64,000 nucleotides of DNA from Setophaga petechia. Lineage: Eukaryota; Chordata; Aves; Passeriformes; Parulidae. A model generated the notes under the pieces. That model saw nothing but the letters and a program-made list of their open reading frames with translations. It searched no databases and had not been told where the DNA came from. The stretch is from positions 52,365,844 to 52,429,843 of the forward strand of contig JANCRA010000003.1 in the NCBI GenBank assembly GCA_024362935.1, read 5' to 3'. A program made the position numbers and the translations under genes. Shown in pieces: positions 13,173 to 27,200 of the stretch; the first letter of the stretch is position 1, and the number at the start of each line of letters is the position of its first letter.

Positions 13173-16100
13173 GTTCTTAGGTTTTCTCAGAAGCAGATTG
13201 CAAAATAGTGGGGATTTTCCCCCCTCTGCATTACAGATGGGGTTTTTTGGCAGCTGTGAGTGAATCCTGTTTTTCATGTGATATATCTAGTGGAAACAAC
13301 ATGACTTTTAAATTTTGATGCCATGGTTCTGGAAGCTCTAGAAATAGTCCTTCCAAATAGTAGTTGGAGGCATTTAATTTAGAATAATTTTAAGGAACTT
13401 TTATGGCAGACTTTGAAATTGAAGCATATAACCAGGTGAAAAATTACAGTTCTGAATGAAAATATGTAGAATCTCATCTTGCTGTCTTTTGAGAAAATGA
13501 GTTTTCTCATGGTCAATGTACTCTATCTCTTCCTTGCAGGCTTTACTAATAGCAATATAAAAGCTGTATTTTCACAGGGAATATTAAAACTGAATGGAGA
13601 CAAGAGAAATACCTGATAATTCAAGCCTTATCTGGTACAAATTGTAGCAAAACAATATATTACAGAAATTGCATCTGCATTCACAGACTGATGCTTTTAA
13701 AGAAAGGATTTGGAGTATCTGGCGCAAATGAAATTCATACTTTGTTCAGCATACATAAAAGAAGTTTTGCATCCAGTTCTTTAGACAGTGATAGTCCAGC
13801 CTCCTTGGGTTAGTGACCACAGGGAAGTGCAGTGCCAGCCCTGCCTTTTTTCTTCATTTCCTGTGTCTGGGCAGAGCTTGGGTTGCTGTTTGCAAAGGCC
13901 ATTGGTGTTCCCTGAGCTGGAGCACCAGGACTTGCCACGTTTCATTGACTGGGAGCCTCAGCAAACAGCAAAAGGCTGCATGTGCTGAAGATAGAGCAGA
14001 GAGTGAGCATCTCCTTCCTTTCCAATGCCAATCCTTTGAGGTGGTCTGAACAGTTGGAGCTGCTGTGGTCCCTAGCCTGCAGTTTAGAAACAGAGAAATG
14101 TGAGTGGATTTTGTTACACCCACAGTTCTGTAGTGCTGGAGACCCAAACTGCACCCCACAGTGCTTGACAGTGGGGAGTTGATTATTTAACCCTAACAAT
14201 CAAGATTTAAAAAAAAAAAAAGGCAAATGATCAACACAAATGGATTCAGTGGTCATAAATTTTGTGTAGTCTGATCTTATTTTTAAAATGTTAATTTTAT
14301 TTATCTAATACCAGTCTTGTAACTGTCAATGAATATAGGTCTTTCACAATGAGTTCCCTTCAGTTAACAAACAAAAGCAATATTTCCAAATACTTATATT
14401 TAGAATCTGGTTGTAATTTTGTATACTGTGAAACAGATGTTGTGTATTTTTTTTAAAAACCCCAAACAATAAGGATGGTGCATGCCTTTTAGTGCTCGTA
14501 ACAAAACCAGATTTTAGGAAAATCCTCAAAAAGGTGACACCTGTGTAGCTGTGGTGTTTCTTCTCTCCTAGTTTGTCTCTCATCAGCTGCTGCAGTCTCA
14601 GGGGTGCAGAGTGTTTCTCTTCAGGTCCAAAAAAACTCTAAAAAAGTTTGGGGAGTAGTGCAGGGGCAGTGGGAGCAGTAAAGAAAGCAAGAGGATCTAC
14701 CTCACCAAGGGAAGAGCTGCAGGGAGTGAATGAGGGAACATCAAATTTTCTGCTGGAGAAAATATTTTTTTCCCCTGGAAAGTAACAATTGCTTGAAAGA
14801 AAATGGAGTTGGGATATAGAAATAAATGAAACCATGCTGGTCCTTAATTATCATATACTAACTGTGCTTCCTGAGGAGCTTGAGGGAAAGCTGAAGAGGT
14901 TAAAATAAAACAGGGATGCTTTTTAGGCTTGTGATGCATGTTGCCAGACAACTAGAATTAGTACTAAGTCTCTAGATTAGAAAAATCACTTGCCTTGCAT
15001 AATCATAAATTATTCATGTGGCTTGCAAAAGTCTGTTTAAAAGGATGAAGTGCTGTGTAATTTATGGATTAAGTTTTGCCCTTCAGTGCTTGTGAAGCTC
15101 ATTATAGGGAATTACATTGTGTATTCTGGGAAGAAATTTGACTTATATTACAAACTCATCTTGTACAAAGGTGATACAGTAGTGACTTAAATTTCTTATT
15201 GGAGCATCAAATCTAAAGTTACTCTTCTAGCAAAGCAGGTGGAAATTCTCCTTGTCACGGGCACAGGAGGGCAGGTCCAGGTGTGTTTTGCTACAGGAAT
15301 GTCCAAGCATAGCTGGTCAGACTGGGTGGTGTTGTGTAGTCCTCAAGGATGGAGGGGAGACATTCATTACATGGATTTTACCTTGGAATGAGGATATCCC
15401 TCATCTCATTGAATAGGAGATGGATTTGTGGTGGAGCCACTCCTTGGTGTCAGCTTGTGAGGGTTAGACCTGCCCCTTGAATTAAAGCAGTCAGAATAGG
15501 AATCCTGGCAGCCTTAGAAACTGGAGGATAAGCTGCTGTAAATATCTTTACAGTTCACTTTATTTTTGTCTTTTAAGGACAAATTTACAGTATTAATGTC
15601 AGTTCTTTAATGCTTTCCCACATCTCATCAGTGCCTGTTGCAGAGTCTGTCATAGGAAAACCAAGAAATGTCTGATGGGTCCCTGCTGGGGGTGGTGCTG
15701 GGCTTTCCCTCAGCCAGGGCTGCAGGGCTGCTGGCATGGGAGTGGTGAGCCAAGAAATGCAGATTCCTGCAGGAGAGATGCTGTTCTGTCATCAATAGAC
15801 AGTCACAACACAAAGCAACACACTCCATTTTCAGAAGGCTTCAAACCTGGATTTTTGTGGTCTTTACACATTCTTACAAATGAATGGTCTTTACACATTC
15901 TTACAAAACTCCTGAGTTTACACTTTACTCATAGGTCAGGAAAGAAAAACAAAGTGCAGTTGCAGGTTTCTCTTATTTATCCTTCTTTCTTTCTTGGTTT
16001 CTGTGTGAGTGACCTTGGTAGGAAACTCTTTCAGGGGTAAACATGGATCCTCTTACCAAACTTCTCTGTGGCTCACAGCAGTCACTGTAAAACCTCTTCC

Positions 16101-18224
16101 ACACTTTTCCATTGAGAGATCCAGTAAGCTTTGGCCAATATTGCTTTCCTTGTCTTCTTAAATCCTGCTTGCCAGCCTCCTAACTCCACTGGTACCATGG
16201 TTTCTGAATTTTTAGATACCAAACCACTTGTGTGCATTTAACAAATAAAGAACACTGACTTGAAGTCCAGATGTGGTCAGCAGCTTTCCATATATATGAT
16301 AATCACATAGCAAATATTTTGCTTTGAGTCATAACCCATGCAAATAAAGAATATGCCTCCTTTTCTTAGCAAAGTAGTTTTCTTTTCAAGGTCTTTGGTC
16401 CTGGGAAGTGCAAGCAGTCTAATTGATGCATATTCCTTGTGCTCCATCCTTTGATGCTGCCTGGTGACAGTGCTGCCAGGAGCTACTAAACTTGCTGACA
16501 ATGTTTTCCTGGCTGCACCTGGCAGGCAAACTCATTTTTTGCCCTGTCTGCTTACAGCTTTTCCTTCTGAGCGCTTGAAAATTATTTTTCATCTTGTTAC
16601 TGAATAACCAGAGGGTGATGCCTTTTTGTCAGTGGCACAGCCATGAATTAATTATTTAATTTTCACAAAAGAATTCATACTATCTGCTATCTCACTCTGT
16701 TTAAAAAAGATAATTAATCCTGCATATCTTGTTGAAGGTTTAACTTAAATACAAGGGAAAGAAGGTGCAGGCAGCTGTCCTGTGTGCTAAGGCATAGAAC
16801 CCAAGATTCATTTGTTCTTTTTCACTCAGCCAAGGATAGCAGGAGATTTTAGGGAGTGGGAGAAGAAGGATGAAGTAAAAATGTCTTTTTTTAATTTTTT
16901 TTTTTTACTTTTTTGAATACACAATTAGATTTACCTTCCTGCCATCCTGGATTGTGTGGAATTCTTTCAGCCTGGGTGGGATATTGCTCCAGTTCAAGTA
17001 TGGTACAGACACAAGGGTCCAGTCTGCCTTGTGTGCCAATAAAGTTTTTTTTCAATATTTTTTCAGTTCTCTCATTTTTCACTGATCTTTTTTTGAGAGT
17101 GAGAGAGATGGGGATGGCTCTTTGAAGCCTCTCAGTCCTGGGGTGTTGCAGAAGTAGAGACACTCAGGAAAGAAGAGGAGGCGTGGTGTTCTTATTTTAG
17201 ATCTCCTGCAGTCCCTGTCTCCTGATGCATCCATTAGAAATGCTGCTGTGCTCTGGAGTGGGAATGCCATGAACTGAAATCATGAATCCCTGGTGCAAAG
17301 GGTGCTGTTGGCTACACTGTGCTCCTTGGGGAGATTCAGAGGTGCTTGTGTTTCACACCACAATAAAGCTGGGAATCCTCCAAGTGAGCAAAGAGCAGTG
17401 AGATCTAAAAGGGGAGTGTAATGCTTTACAAAAATACAACAAAGCAGAACAAATCCTTATTTTTTTATGTCAAGGCCTCTTTTAAGGGTGCTGTTGATTT
17501 TCCTTGTGTCATCAGGGTGTGTCTGTAGAGATTGCCTAGCCTGCTACCCTAGCTGAGCTAACAAATCCATGCAGGATGCCACAAGGTCTGGTGCTTTCCT
17601 TTGTCCTGTCTGACAGGCAGCCTGTGAGCTGGGGTCTGAATTTCACCCCCTGCCCTTGTGGTGTGTGTCTGAATGGATGAAAGTGCTGCTGGCATGTGAG
17701 TGTGCTTTGCTTCCTCCTCCCAGGGAGCACCAGGGCTGGGAAAAACAGGTTCTCCATGGGTATTATTCCCTTATTCAGCATCAGCAGATTGGAGCAAAGT
17801 GCACTTTGAGAAATGAATATTCAAGTATAATACATTTATTAGCCCAGTAGTTTTGTAAATAAGTATTTTACCCTTTACTAAATCTTGGTCTAGAAGCTCT
17901 ACATCTATATCTGCTCTGAATGCATCAGGTTCCTTGAAATAAAAGGCTAAGTCTGGGGGTTCAAACCAAAGCAAATTTACCTATGGGTACCTACACTTTG
18001 GAGTTGAAGAATTAAAAATAAAAATAAAAAATCTGCTAATTTTGCAGCAAAGTACATGACTTGTATGTTTAATTATATTTTTGCAACGTTATGGGGTGTT
18101 TTGGTGTGATTAGTTTAGGCAGACAAAGTACAAACTGGAATGCTATAGTACTGTATGAAGAATATATTCCTACTATTCTAAAATAGTTTCTTAAGTGATT
18201 TGTTTTTTTTCTGCTTCCCTGTAG
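13173..18224. other. CSTF3 large intron, 3' part
   Basis: Intronic. It contains a poly-A run near 14209 and T-rich runs near 16884-16916, and an AATAAA at about 17038 followed by a T-run. No gene was recognised. The last bases form the pyrimidine tract of the exon at 18225. Confidence 0.6.
15859..15907. repeat. Short direct duplication, 27-bp period
   Basis: The 22-bp word starting GGTCTTTACACATTC occurs at 15859-15880 and again at 15886-15907. Confidence 0.85.
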
Positions 18225-18257
18225 ATTAAAGCAAAAAATTATGACAAGGTGGAAAAG
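18225..18257 (+). CDS. CSTF3: CSTF3 coding exon (human exon 4 equivalent), 33 nt
   Basis: Encodes [11 protein letters not shown], human residues 76-86. The acceptor is ...CCCTGTAG and the donor GTGAGT. It is only 11 codons and symmetrical, and it follows an intron of more than 18 kb. Confidence 0.95.
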
Positions 18258-21200
18258 GTGAGTCATATTAATATATGTAATATATCTCTATAGCAAGAAC
18301 AAGTACCTTGTGATTGGGCTAAATCAGATTGAAAAAACTCTGTAGCTGTCATTGAATGTGAAACACAGATTAAAAAGTAGCACTAAAGTTGACTTGTTGC
18401 TGCCAAGCTCTAATCAGTGAAATGTGCAGGGGGATTTCTCTGCTTAATTCTCTCCAGTTCCCTTGCATAGCACGGAGATGCTTTAAACAAAAGAATGAGT
18501 AGTTTAACTTCTTCTTCCTTATAAATCTGAATCGTAATTAGAAGGGCTATTTAAATTCATTTTGTATAGCTTTAAAAGTAGAAACCTGATTTCTGTGTGT
18601 GGAATCCTGATCACATCTTCTTGATGTATTGCACAGTTATTTCAGCGCTGCCTTATGAAGGTTTTACACATTGATTTATGGAAATGTTACCTTTCCTATG
18701 TACGAGAAACCAAGGGGAAGCTACCTAGTTACAAGTAAGTTCCCAGAGTTGCTCTGAATTATTCTAGTTTTATGGTGGATCTCTTCTTGATTTTTTTGAC
18801 CAGGGGATGGGGAAGAACCTGGGTGACAAATCTGTCTGGGGATTTTCTGCTGGGGGGGAGGGTTAATATATAATTTGCATTTAGAAAGCATTCAAGTGTC
18901 TTTAATTGAGCTTGCTGGGTAAAATTGGCTCCTTAGTCTGGATTCCTCTAACAGGATGGGATAAGAGCACTGGAGGAGTTCCCTGCAGATGGGATTGGTG
19001 CTTAAGCCAAAAACCTGAAACACCTGAAGCACATTTCTTCTTCCTTGTCCTTGCCCTCCATGTCCTGTTTAGTCTCCACAAAATTTAGCACTGGTTCCAG
19101 CTGAGACCAGTAGCAGTAAAGAGTTCAGGAATTGGAGGAAGTTTTGGAAGGCATAAAAAAAGTCACAAAATTTAGGGTGTCAGAATTTTGGGGTATGTTA
19201 ATCTTCATCCCTTTTCAGTTATTACATTTTGCTTGTTTATATTCCCGTGGGTTGAGTTTCAAAAAATACCAGTGATCTATAAACTGTTTCTTCCCCAGCC
19301 CACCATAATTTCTTTGCACTATAATTGGCAAAATGAGTAATGCATTAACAAAGAAAATAAGCAAGGGGTTTTAATTTATTTTTGCATGACTGTTTTGAAG
19401 TGGTTTTAGAAGATTCAGTTTGCCTTTCCTCTGTTTCGCCTGTAAATGTGATCAAGGAGGCAATAAGGTACTGAAGTGTGTTTGAGTAAAGGAAACTAGG
19501 AGAAAAGTTGGGGAGAGAAAAAAAGAGCTTTCACTGAAACTTAACCAAGGAAATTCTGTAAACGTTTTAAATTTGAGGGGAAAATACTTGGAATTTGGGG
19601 GAAATAAATTGTGTGAAGTATTCTGGGCAGTTTCCACACAAGGGAGCTACTCCTAATTGTCCCAGCCTTCTCAGGCTCCTGGAGAATTACAAAAAGATTT
19701 GGGGAACTCTGAGGGGAAAAGATAAGAAACCATGGGTGCTTCTGTCAGCTGAGAAGATGTGGAGAGCAGTTGGTTTCTTCTCAGCTGCATGTCATATTTG
19801 TGGATTTCCACTGACTTGGGGTGGGTCAGACACTGTTAAAATGCTGGATTGCCACCAATGAATTTATAATTCTTGAATAAAACAAACAACCAAAACCCCA
19901 ACAGAATCTGAATAAGGAATTTAAAGCTATCTGAATACCAATTTTTGCTCTCACCTGTTGAATATTTCTGATTCCTTGATGTTTGGTTAGAACTTGCTGC
20001 ACAAAAGAATACTCTTAAATAAAGAATTTTTAAAATACTAAACACTTGCTTTATGGTCTTTGTGGTTCTTTTCCTCAGAGAAAAAATGGCTCAGGCATAT
20101 GATTTTGCTCTGGATAAGATTGGTATGGAAATCATGTCATACCAGGTATGTTTTCTTAATCAAAACACATTTTATTTCTAACTTTATGACAACTACAGCT
20201 AACCATTGGTTTCACCATATGTAATATTTTTTCTCACCTAGATCTGGGTGGATTACATCAATTTTTTGAAAGGCGTGTAAGTACCTGAAAATTCACTTTT
20301 TTTTAAGCTCAGTTGATGCAATGCTGATGTTCCTGCCAGTTGTGACCTGTCATAGCTGACGTTGCTCTCTCTCCCCACTGTTTAGAGAAGCAGTAGGATC
20401 TTATGCAGAAAACCAGAGGATCACAGCTGTCCGTAGGGTTTACCAGCGTGGTTGTGTCAACCCCATGATAAACATAGAGCAGCTCTGGAGAGATTATAAC
20501 AAATATGAAGAGGTAACCAATAACTGATTCTTTGTGACAGAAAGAAGTATTTATCCTGTAATCAAATATGGTGCCCAAGCCATAGCCACTAAATACATGT
20601 GTATAAAAGAGGTGACCAGCAGTATAAACACGTTTTTGTGTGCAGTATGTACCAGCTCCTGTGGCAAAACATCACTCCTGAGTGATTTTTAAATTTCTTT
20701 CAAAGACCCTCCATGAGATTCATTTGGCTGTCCCATTTCCCAGCTGGCCCAGTGGAATTGTTGGTAAATGAGTGAGTGAGACATCACTGGAGCAGCTCAG
20801 CTGGCAGTGAGGACTTGTGTCCCCAAGGAGGCACTCCCCTCCTTTCACTGAGTCAGATGGCATTCAGCTGGGATGGTTTTGGCTTCCTCCACGGCATTAA
20901 GTTACATGCTCTCAGTGCTTAAAAATGCTCCTCACCATCCTCCACCTGAAGCCATTCCAGCACCCCTTCAGGTGAGTCTGCTCCCACACTGCCTCCAGCT
21001 CAGCTCTCTGCCCTTTCAGGCCAGTTTGTAGCTGCACCTTTAGAGTGTGTTTTTAAACACATCTGGTGACCAAGCAGCCCCAGCCAGCAGCAGTGTGAGT
21101 GCAGAGCTGATGTGGATGCCCTGGTGCTCAGCACTGCCCAGCAGGATGCTCATACAGCACTGGTCCTGCTGGTTGTGCACAGGCGTGGTTGCTGTGGCTC

Positions 21201-24200
21201 CCTGTGCCCTGAGAGCAGAGAAGGGCCAGTTCCTCTTTCCTTGTTGCTGATTATGCAAGTTGTGAGCTTGGTGCCCTCTCATGTTAATAAGGCCGTGGTG
21301 CTCAGCTGCTGGGAGAGCCTCTGGGTGGGAGAACCTCTGGGTGGGAGAGCCTCTGGGTGGGAGAACTCGAGGCATTCCCAGCCACAAGCGTGTACCATGA
21401 CAGCTCAGTGCCCCACAGGTGTTTGGGGACACCACTGCTGTCCCCAGGGAGGATGCCCAGGACACACCTTCTCCAGTGTAGGAAAATCCCCACCACAACT
21501 TCCCCATAAAACACCCCTTCCCCTCCCACACAGGCTCTCACTGCTGGTTCCTCCTGCTCTCCTTGTACGTGGGGAGGCTGCCAGAGCCTTGGCTCAGAGC
21601 TGTCCCAGCTGAGGCAGCTCCAGCAGCCCCTCAGGCTGTTTGAGCTGCTGGGGCTGAGGGCCAGAGCTCTCTGGGACACAGGGGTCTGTCTGTCCTGTTG
21701 TGGCTACTCTGACCTCAGGGTGCTGCTGCTCATGGGTGTCCTGGCACAGGGAAAGGAATGCTCCTCTCCAGAAGGGCTCTTTGAGGGGGAGGGATTGCCC
21801 ATGTCAGCAGCCCAACAGCACAGAGGCTTCATGCAGGTCTCATTATGGAAAGGTGATGGCCATTTGCTGTAATCTGAGCTTCCTTCAGCTCAGCTGTAGC
21901 CACCAGGTAGCAATACCAGCCTGTCAGTCACCAGTCTTTAATTAACTAAGCAGTCAAAAGTGGTGGAGCTTTCAGGGAGATGTGGCTCAGTGACAAATTG
22001 ACAATCTGGCTCACAAACCTGCATGGCTGCTGAGCTGGGAGTGCATCCTGGGAGAGTCCTGCTGTACCTCAGCCTGGGCCTGGCTTAGCTGGGGCACTGT
22101 GGAGCTTTTGTGCCACGTGGCCCAGTTTGCCATCCCAGACACTGCCTTGGCTTCTGCAGTGAGGACAAAGCTCCCTTTGCTTCCCAGCTCAGGGGCCTCT
22201 TTGCACTTGGACTGAAAGCTGTGCACATCTTCTGCACAGTCCTGGCAACCACACCAGCACAATCCACCCAGACACAGGCACAGCCAAAGGGTGGCTGCTT
22301 TGCCTGCCCAAGGGCAGCTCTTCAAGGTTTTGTTCTTGCCAGGACCCTGTGCCCAGGGCCTGGCTGCCCCCAGCCCCTGCTGCTCTTGCAGAGCAGCACA
22401 GCAGAGCCCTCTGCACATGTGTGACATGTGTGCAGCCCTGGAGGGTGTCAGGCAATGATGACACATCTCAGCCCCAGCTGACAAAGGCAGGCTGTGTGTT
22501 GCATGGAACCATGTCCCATGTGTTGCATGGAACCTCTTCTAAGAGCTGTCAGTTCCTTCAGGAACAGAGGAGAAGGCAGAGCTCTGAGCCTGGAGGTCAA
22601 TCCCTGGTACTCCTTGTACCAGAAAATCACATTGCTCATGTGCTCTCAGTCAGGCAGCTGTCACTGACCATCATTTAAGAGCAAAATTGTAAATCACAAA
22701 TTTTCCCACTTTCACCCACAACACTTCATGTGAAGCTCATTTTATGTTTAAGAGTGATTAAACATAAGCTGAGGTGCTTCAGGTCAGTTGAATTTTAGTA
22801 GTGAGTTCATCCTCTGATATAAGTTCTTGCCCATATATTTATTAGGTGAAATAAATATTTTGAGATTGGTATCTTAAAATAACTTTGTCTTTGCTCACTT
22901 TTGCATCCCCTTTCAAACTCTTTCCTGGATAAAGTAAGAGTCATTATGTCCAAAGGGAAATTGCACATTGCCAATTCCTTTTTCACCCTTCTCCAGGGCA
23001 TCAATATTCACTTAGCCAAGAAGATGATCGAGGACAGGAGTAGAGATTACATGAATGCACGACGTGTGGCAAAGGTACAACCTTCTGTTGACTTTTCTTT
23101 GTCCTATTTAACTCCACAAACCAGCATTAAGCTCGGTTCTTACATCAAATAAAAGTGTGCACAGACTAGTAAGGCTGGCATGCTAAAATATTTCCATTTG
23201 TTTTAGGAAGCATAACCTGAAGGAAGTGTTCAATGTGTTTAAATTCAAAGCCTTGCTTCTGTTTCAGGAGTATGAGACAGTGATGAAGGGCCTGGACCGC
23301 AACGCTCCCTCCGTGCCCCCACAGAACACCCCCCAGGAGGCTCAGCAGGTGGACATGTGGAAGAAGTACATCCAGTGGGAAAAGAGCAACCCTCTACGAA
23401 CAGAAGATCAAACTCTGATAACAAAAAGAGGTAATGAGATGTCTCTAGGGCGTAGAGAATTGTATTTCTCAGCTCCAGCAGAAGCCATGACATGATTCGG
23501 TGTTCAGGGATCGTGCTGGAGTAGATGTTGATGGAGTTTCTTGAATTGTGTGGGTGGTTTTTTATTTAAAAAAAATCTAGATTTTGCTAAAACCAAGCTG
23601 AAAGTAAGAAATAGATTTTGGGAGACAGTGCTGTAGTTGTGTGCCACTGAACCTCTGGGAACAGTAGATTGCAGCCTGATTTTATGGCTGATTCTGAGTG
23701 AGCTGTGCTTGTTCCTCTGTGGACAAGGCAGGTTTTAGCTGCTGGTTGTGGTTCAAGAAGTTCCTGGCAGTAGAAAAGAACTGCAGCAGTGACCATTGTA
23801 TTCAAAGCCAATTAGTGTTGATGTTGTCTGATTTATTTGATGAATTGTGCATTCCATACTTGGGCTGTACAATGGTGGCACCATTTCCAAGGAGTGTTCC
23901 TCTCGTGTTTTGCCCGCAGTGATGTTTGCCTATGAGCAGTGTCTCCTGGTGCTGGGCCATCACCCAGACATCTGGTATGAAGCAGCTCAGTACCTTGAGC
24001 AGTCCAGCAAGCTGCTGGCTGAGAAAGGGGTAAGCAGCTTGCCACTGGCTTTCTCTTCTTTCCTTGCTCTGACATGGTGTACTCTCAGTTCTTCCTCAGA
24101 ATCAGGGATGGGGGGTGTGAAAAATAGTTGTTCAGAATTTTCAAATGGGGAAACTAAAAATTTTAAGAAATAAAAATGTATGCATTTTAGACAAGAATTG

Positions 24201-27200
24201 TGAAAAATTGTTTCAATCTTGGCCAGCTTTAGGCTTGGGGGATTTTTTTGGGCCTGATTTTGTGATTCCTTAAGTACTGGGGAGATGATTATCTCTTTGT
24301 TGGAGCACTGAATGGAAATTCACTGGGGCTTGTCACACACAGAAGATATTCCATAAATTGGCCTTTGTTGTCACAGATGCTGAACAATTATATTATTATA
24401 CTTATTTTATAACAGGACATGAACAATGCTAAACTTTTCAGTGATGAGGCTGCTAATATTTATGAAAGAGCGATCAGCACTTTATTAAAGAAGAATATGC
24501 TTCTTTATTTTGCATATGCAGATTATGAAGAGGTGAGCAAAAATAGTGATGTACTGACATTAAAATCCAAATACATCTCCCATTAATACTGTCATTTATT
24601 TGAAACATACTGAGTACACAAAATTCTGTAGAATTAATTTACTGATTCTTCTAGCCTTATTCTGGTTCAGTGTTTCTGAGATGGAGCTGACAAAATGGAG
24701 AGGAAAAGCTATGAAAATCCACTCTCTTTCCATTTCAATATTGACTATATTTCTGAAATTATAAAGGTGAAATGCTTAAAAATTTCCATTTCCCAGAGCA
24801 TCAGCTTCTTCACTTTTATGGCATCAAGGGCACCTTTCCTGTCTGATTCCTGGGGAGGTGATGTTTTTGTTGTCACGGCTGTGACAGAAGATGGGAGCCA
24901 CCTTTGCTGCAGCTCTCTGGAGAAATCTCTTTCCCCAAACCACAGTGAGCCTCCACAAGGAGCAGTGCCCCAGCAGTGTTTATTCCAGCAGGAATAAAGG
25001 CTGTTTCCCACTGGGCAGATGAGGACTGTGGAGTCCTGTGTGGGGTATAGTTTACCCACTTGTTTTATCGTGAAAGAATCTTTCCAGGGAGAACTTCAGG
25101 ACAACAGAGGGAGGGAAAAAAGCCTTTGCCTTTAAAAGAAAAATCCTTCCTTGGTTTTCAGTGCTGTGTCCTGGTTTTTCAAGGCTGCACAGTACAGCCT
25201 GGAGGGCTGCAGCTGGCAGGGAACAGAATGGACTATTGGAAATGTGTAGGTTGGAGAGTTAAGAAGATGGTGTTCCCACCTATGTGCACATTGCCTTTAG
25301 ACAGAGGTAAAGGTTTCAGTCTTTGTATGCCAAACACCTCCAGTGGCAATTCTGCTGCAGCATTACTACATTAGAAAAAGACTTCAAGGTCTCCTGAAAA
25401 GCATTGGTGGGAAATTAGTGTGGGAAGTAAAAAATGTCTGCACAAGACAGAATATGCATCTGGGTAAGGGGACTGACATACACAGTGTTCAGCCAGAGAA
25501 AAATGGGAACAGGAGAATTCTAGTTTTGTCTTCAGCTTGAGTTTTGCATTCTGGGAGGTGATCTGAAGGGCCTGAGTGAGCAGTGAGTGTGTTTGCCTTC
25601 CCCCAGAGCCGGATGAAGTACGAGAAAGTGCACAGCATCTACAACCGGCTCCTGGCCATCGAGGACATCGACCCCACACTGGTAAGATCATCCTTGGTGC
25701 CTCCACATCCCCATGGATTGGCACCCAGTGCATGCACAGGGTGGGGAAGCTCTTACAGGATTCCTTGGGTCACAGGCATGGAGTACTAAGGTGGCAGAAT
25801 TACAATCTTCAACCCATTGAAATGCCCTAAGACATGTGCACTTTCTTCCTCTGTCTCTTTTACAACAAGTAATGAAGATAAAAGATATAAAATATTTCAC
25901 AAGCATCCTGTGGCCATGTAGTTTGCAAATAAATCTGCAATGCACCATGTAGGCAGCATAGCAGAGTGTTGCTGTGCCTCTGCTGCAGTGACACAGGGAA
26001 CACTGCCATGTTCCAGCTGTGGTGGTGCTGAACAAGTGGTGTCAGCAGTAACCTGCCCTCAAAAGGTTGCTTAGTTTATTATAAACAAACACAACAAAGC
26101 ATGAGGGGGCAAAAGAAGGTGTGAAGCCTAACACTAAACAGCAGGTCAGTGTCAGGGGAGAGATATCCATTCACTGACACTTGCCATCCTTTAGAGACAC
26201 ATCCTGATGCTTCCCAAAGGCACAGTTTATGGGAAACCATGGGCCAGTTCCTCCTGCTAAGGAATGCTGCTATTCGTGATCTAATTCAGAGTGAAGGAGA
26301 GTTGAATCCCAAAGAAATGCAAATCACAAATTGGCTGCTGAATTAAGGAGCACATTCATTATTTCCTTGATCAGGTATAAATACTTGCAGGCAGGAGGAT
26401 TTGTATCTTGGATTGTATCATGTACAGTAAAATGCTTCATCAGGCCTTTTGGCTGTTCCTTGGCTTTATGGACATCTTAACTTTATTACAAAGTTATCAT
26501 TTTTACAACAAGCCTTGAGTTCTCTGAAGGTACCAGCTAATGTCAATGACATTCATCTCCTTACCTCCCCTTCCTTGAAAAATCTCTGTATTAACTACTG
26601 TCTTTTCATGGGATCAGTCTTAGGTGTATTCCATTTTTTATTTAAAAAAAAAACCTATAAAAAGGTTTGCCTTGGTATTTAAAGCAAAACAACACAGAGG
26701 CACAAGACAGCCTTGTTTCTATGAGGATTCATCTGCTGTATTTTGTGAGTCATGATTACTTCAGACCTAGTAAAAACCTTAATGACACCCTGGTGTTCTT
26801 TGTTAGCACTGATGCTATTTAAATATTAATGTGCACCTTAGGTTTATATCCAGTACATGAAATTTGCAAGGCGAGCAGAAGGCATTAAATCCGGAAGGAC
26901 GATATTTAAGAAAGCGAGAGAGGATGCCCGGACCCGCCACCATGTCTATGTTACTGCAGCTTTAATGGAGTATTATTGTAGTAAGGTAACCACAGGTGCT
27001 CACCCTGATCCTAAACAAGTGCCAGGAGGCTGCACAGCTCACTGAAGCTAATAACTTTTTTTTTTCCCCCCCTAATGTTTGCAGGATAAGTCTGTGGCCT
27101 TTAAGATTTTTGAGCTAGGGCTGAAAAAATATGGGGACATTCCAGAATATGTACTGGCATATATCGACTACCTTTCCCACCTTAATGGTAAGCTTTGAGC

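Noticed and set aside
21040..22484. ORFs of 157-166 codons in the CSTF3 intron on both strands
   Set aside because: They overlap each other on opposite strands and include a tandem repeat; no domain and no splice context.
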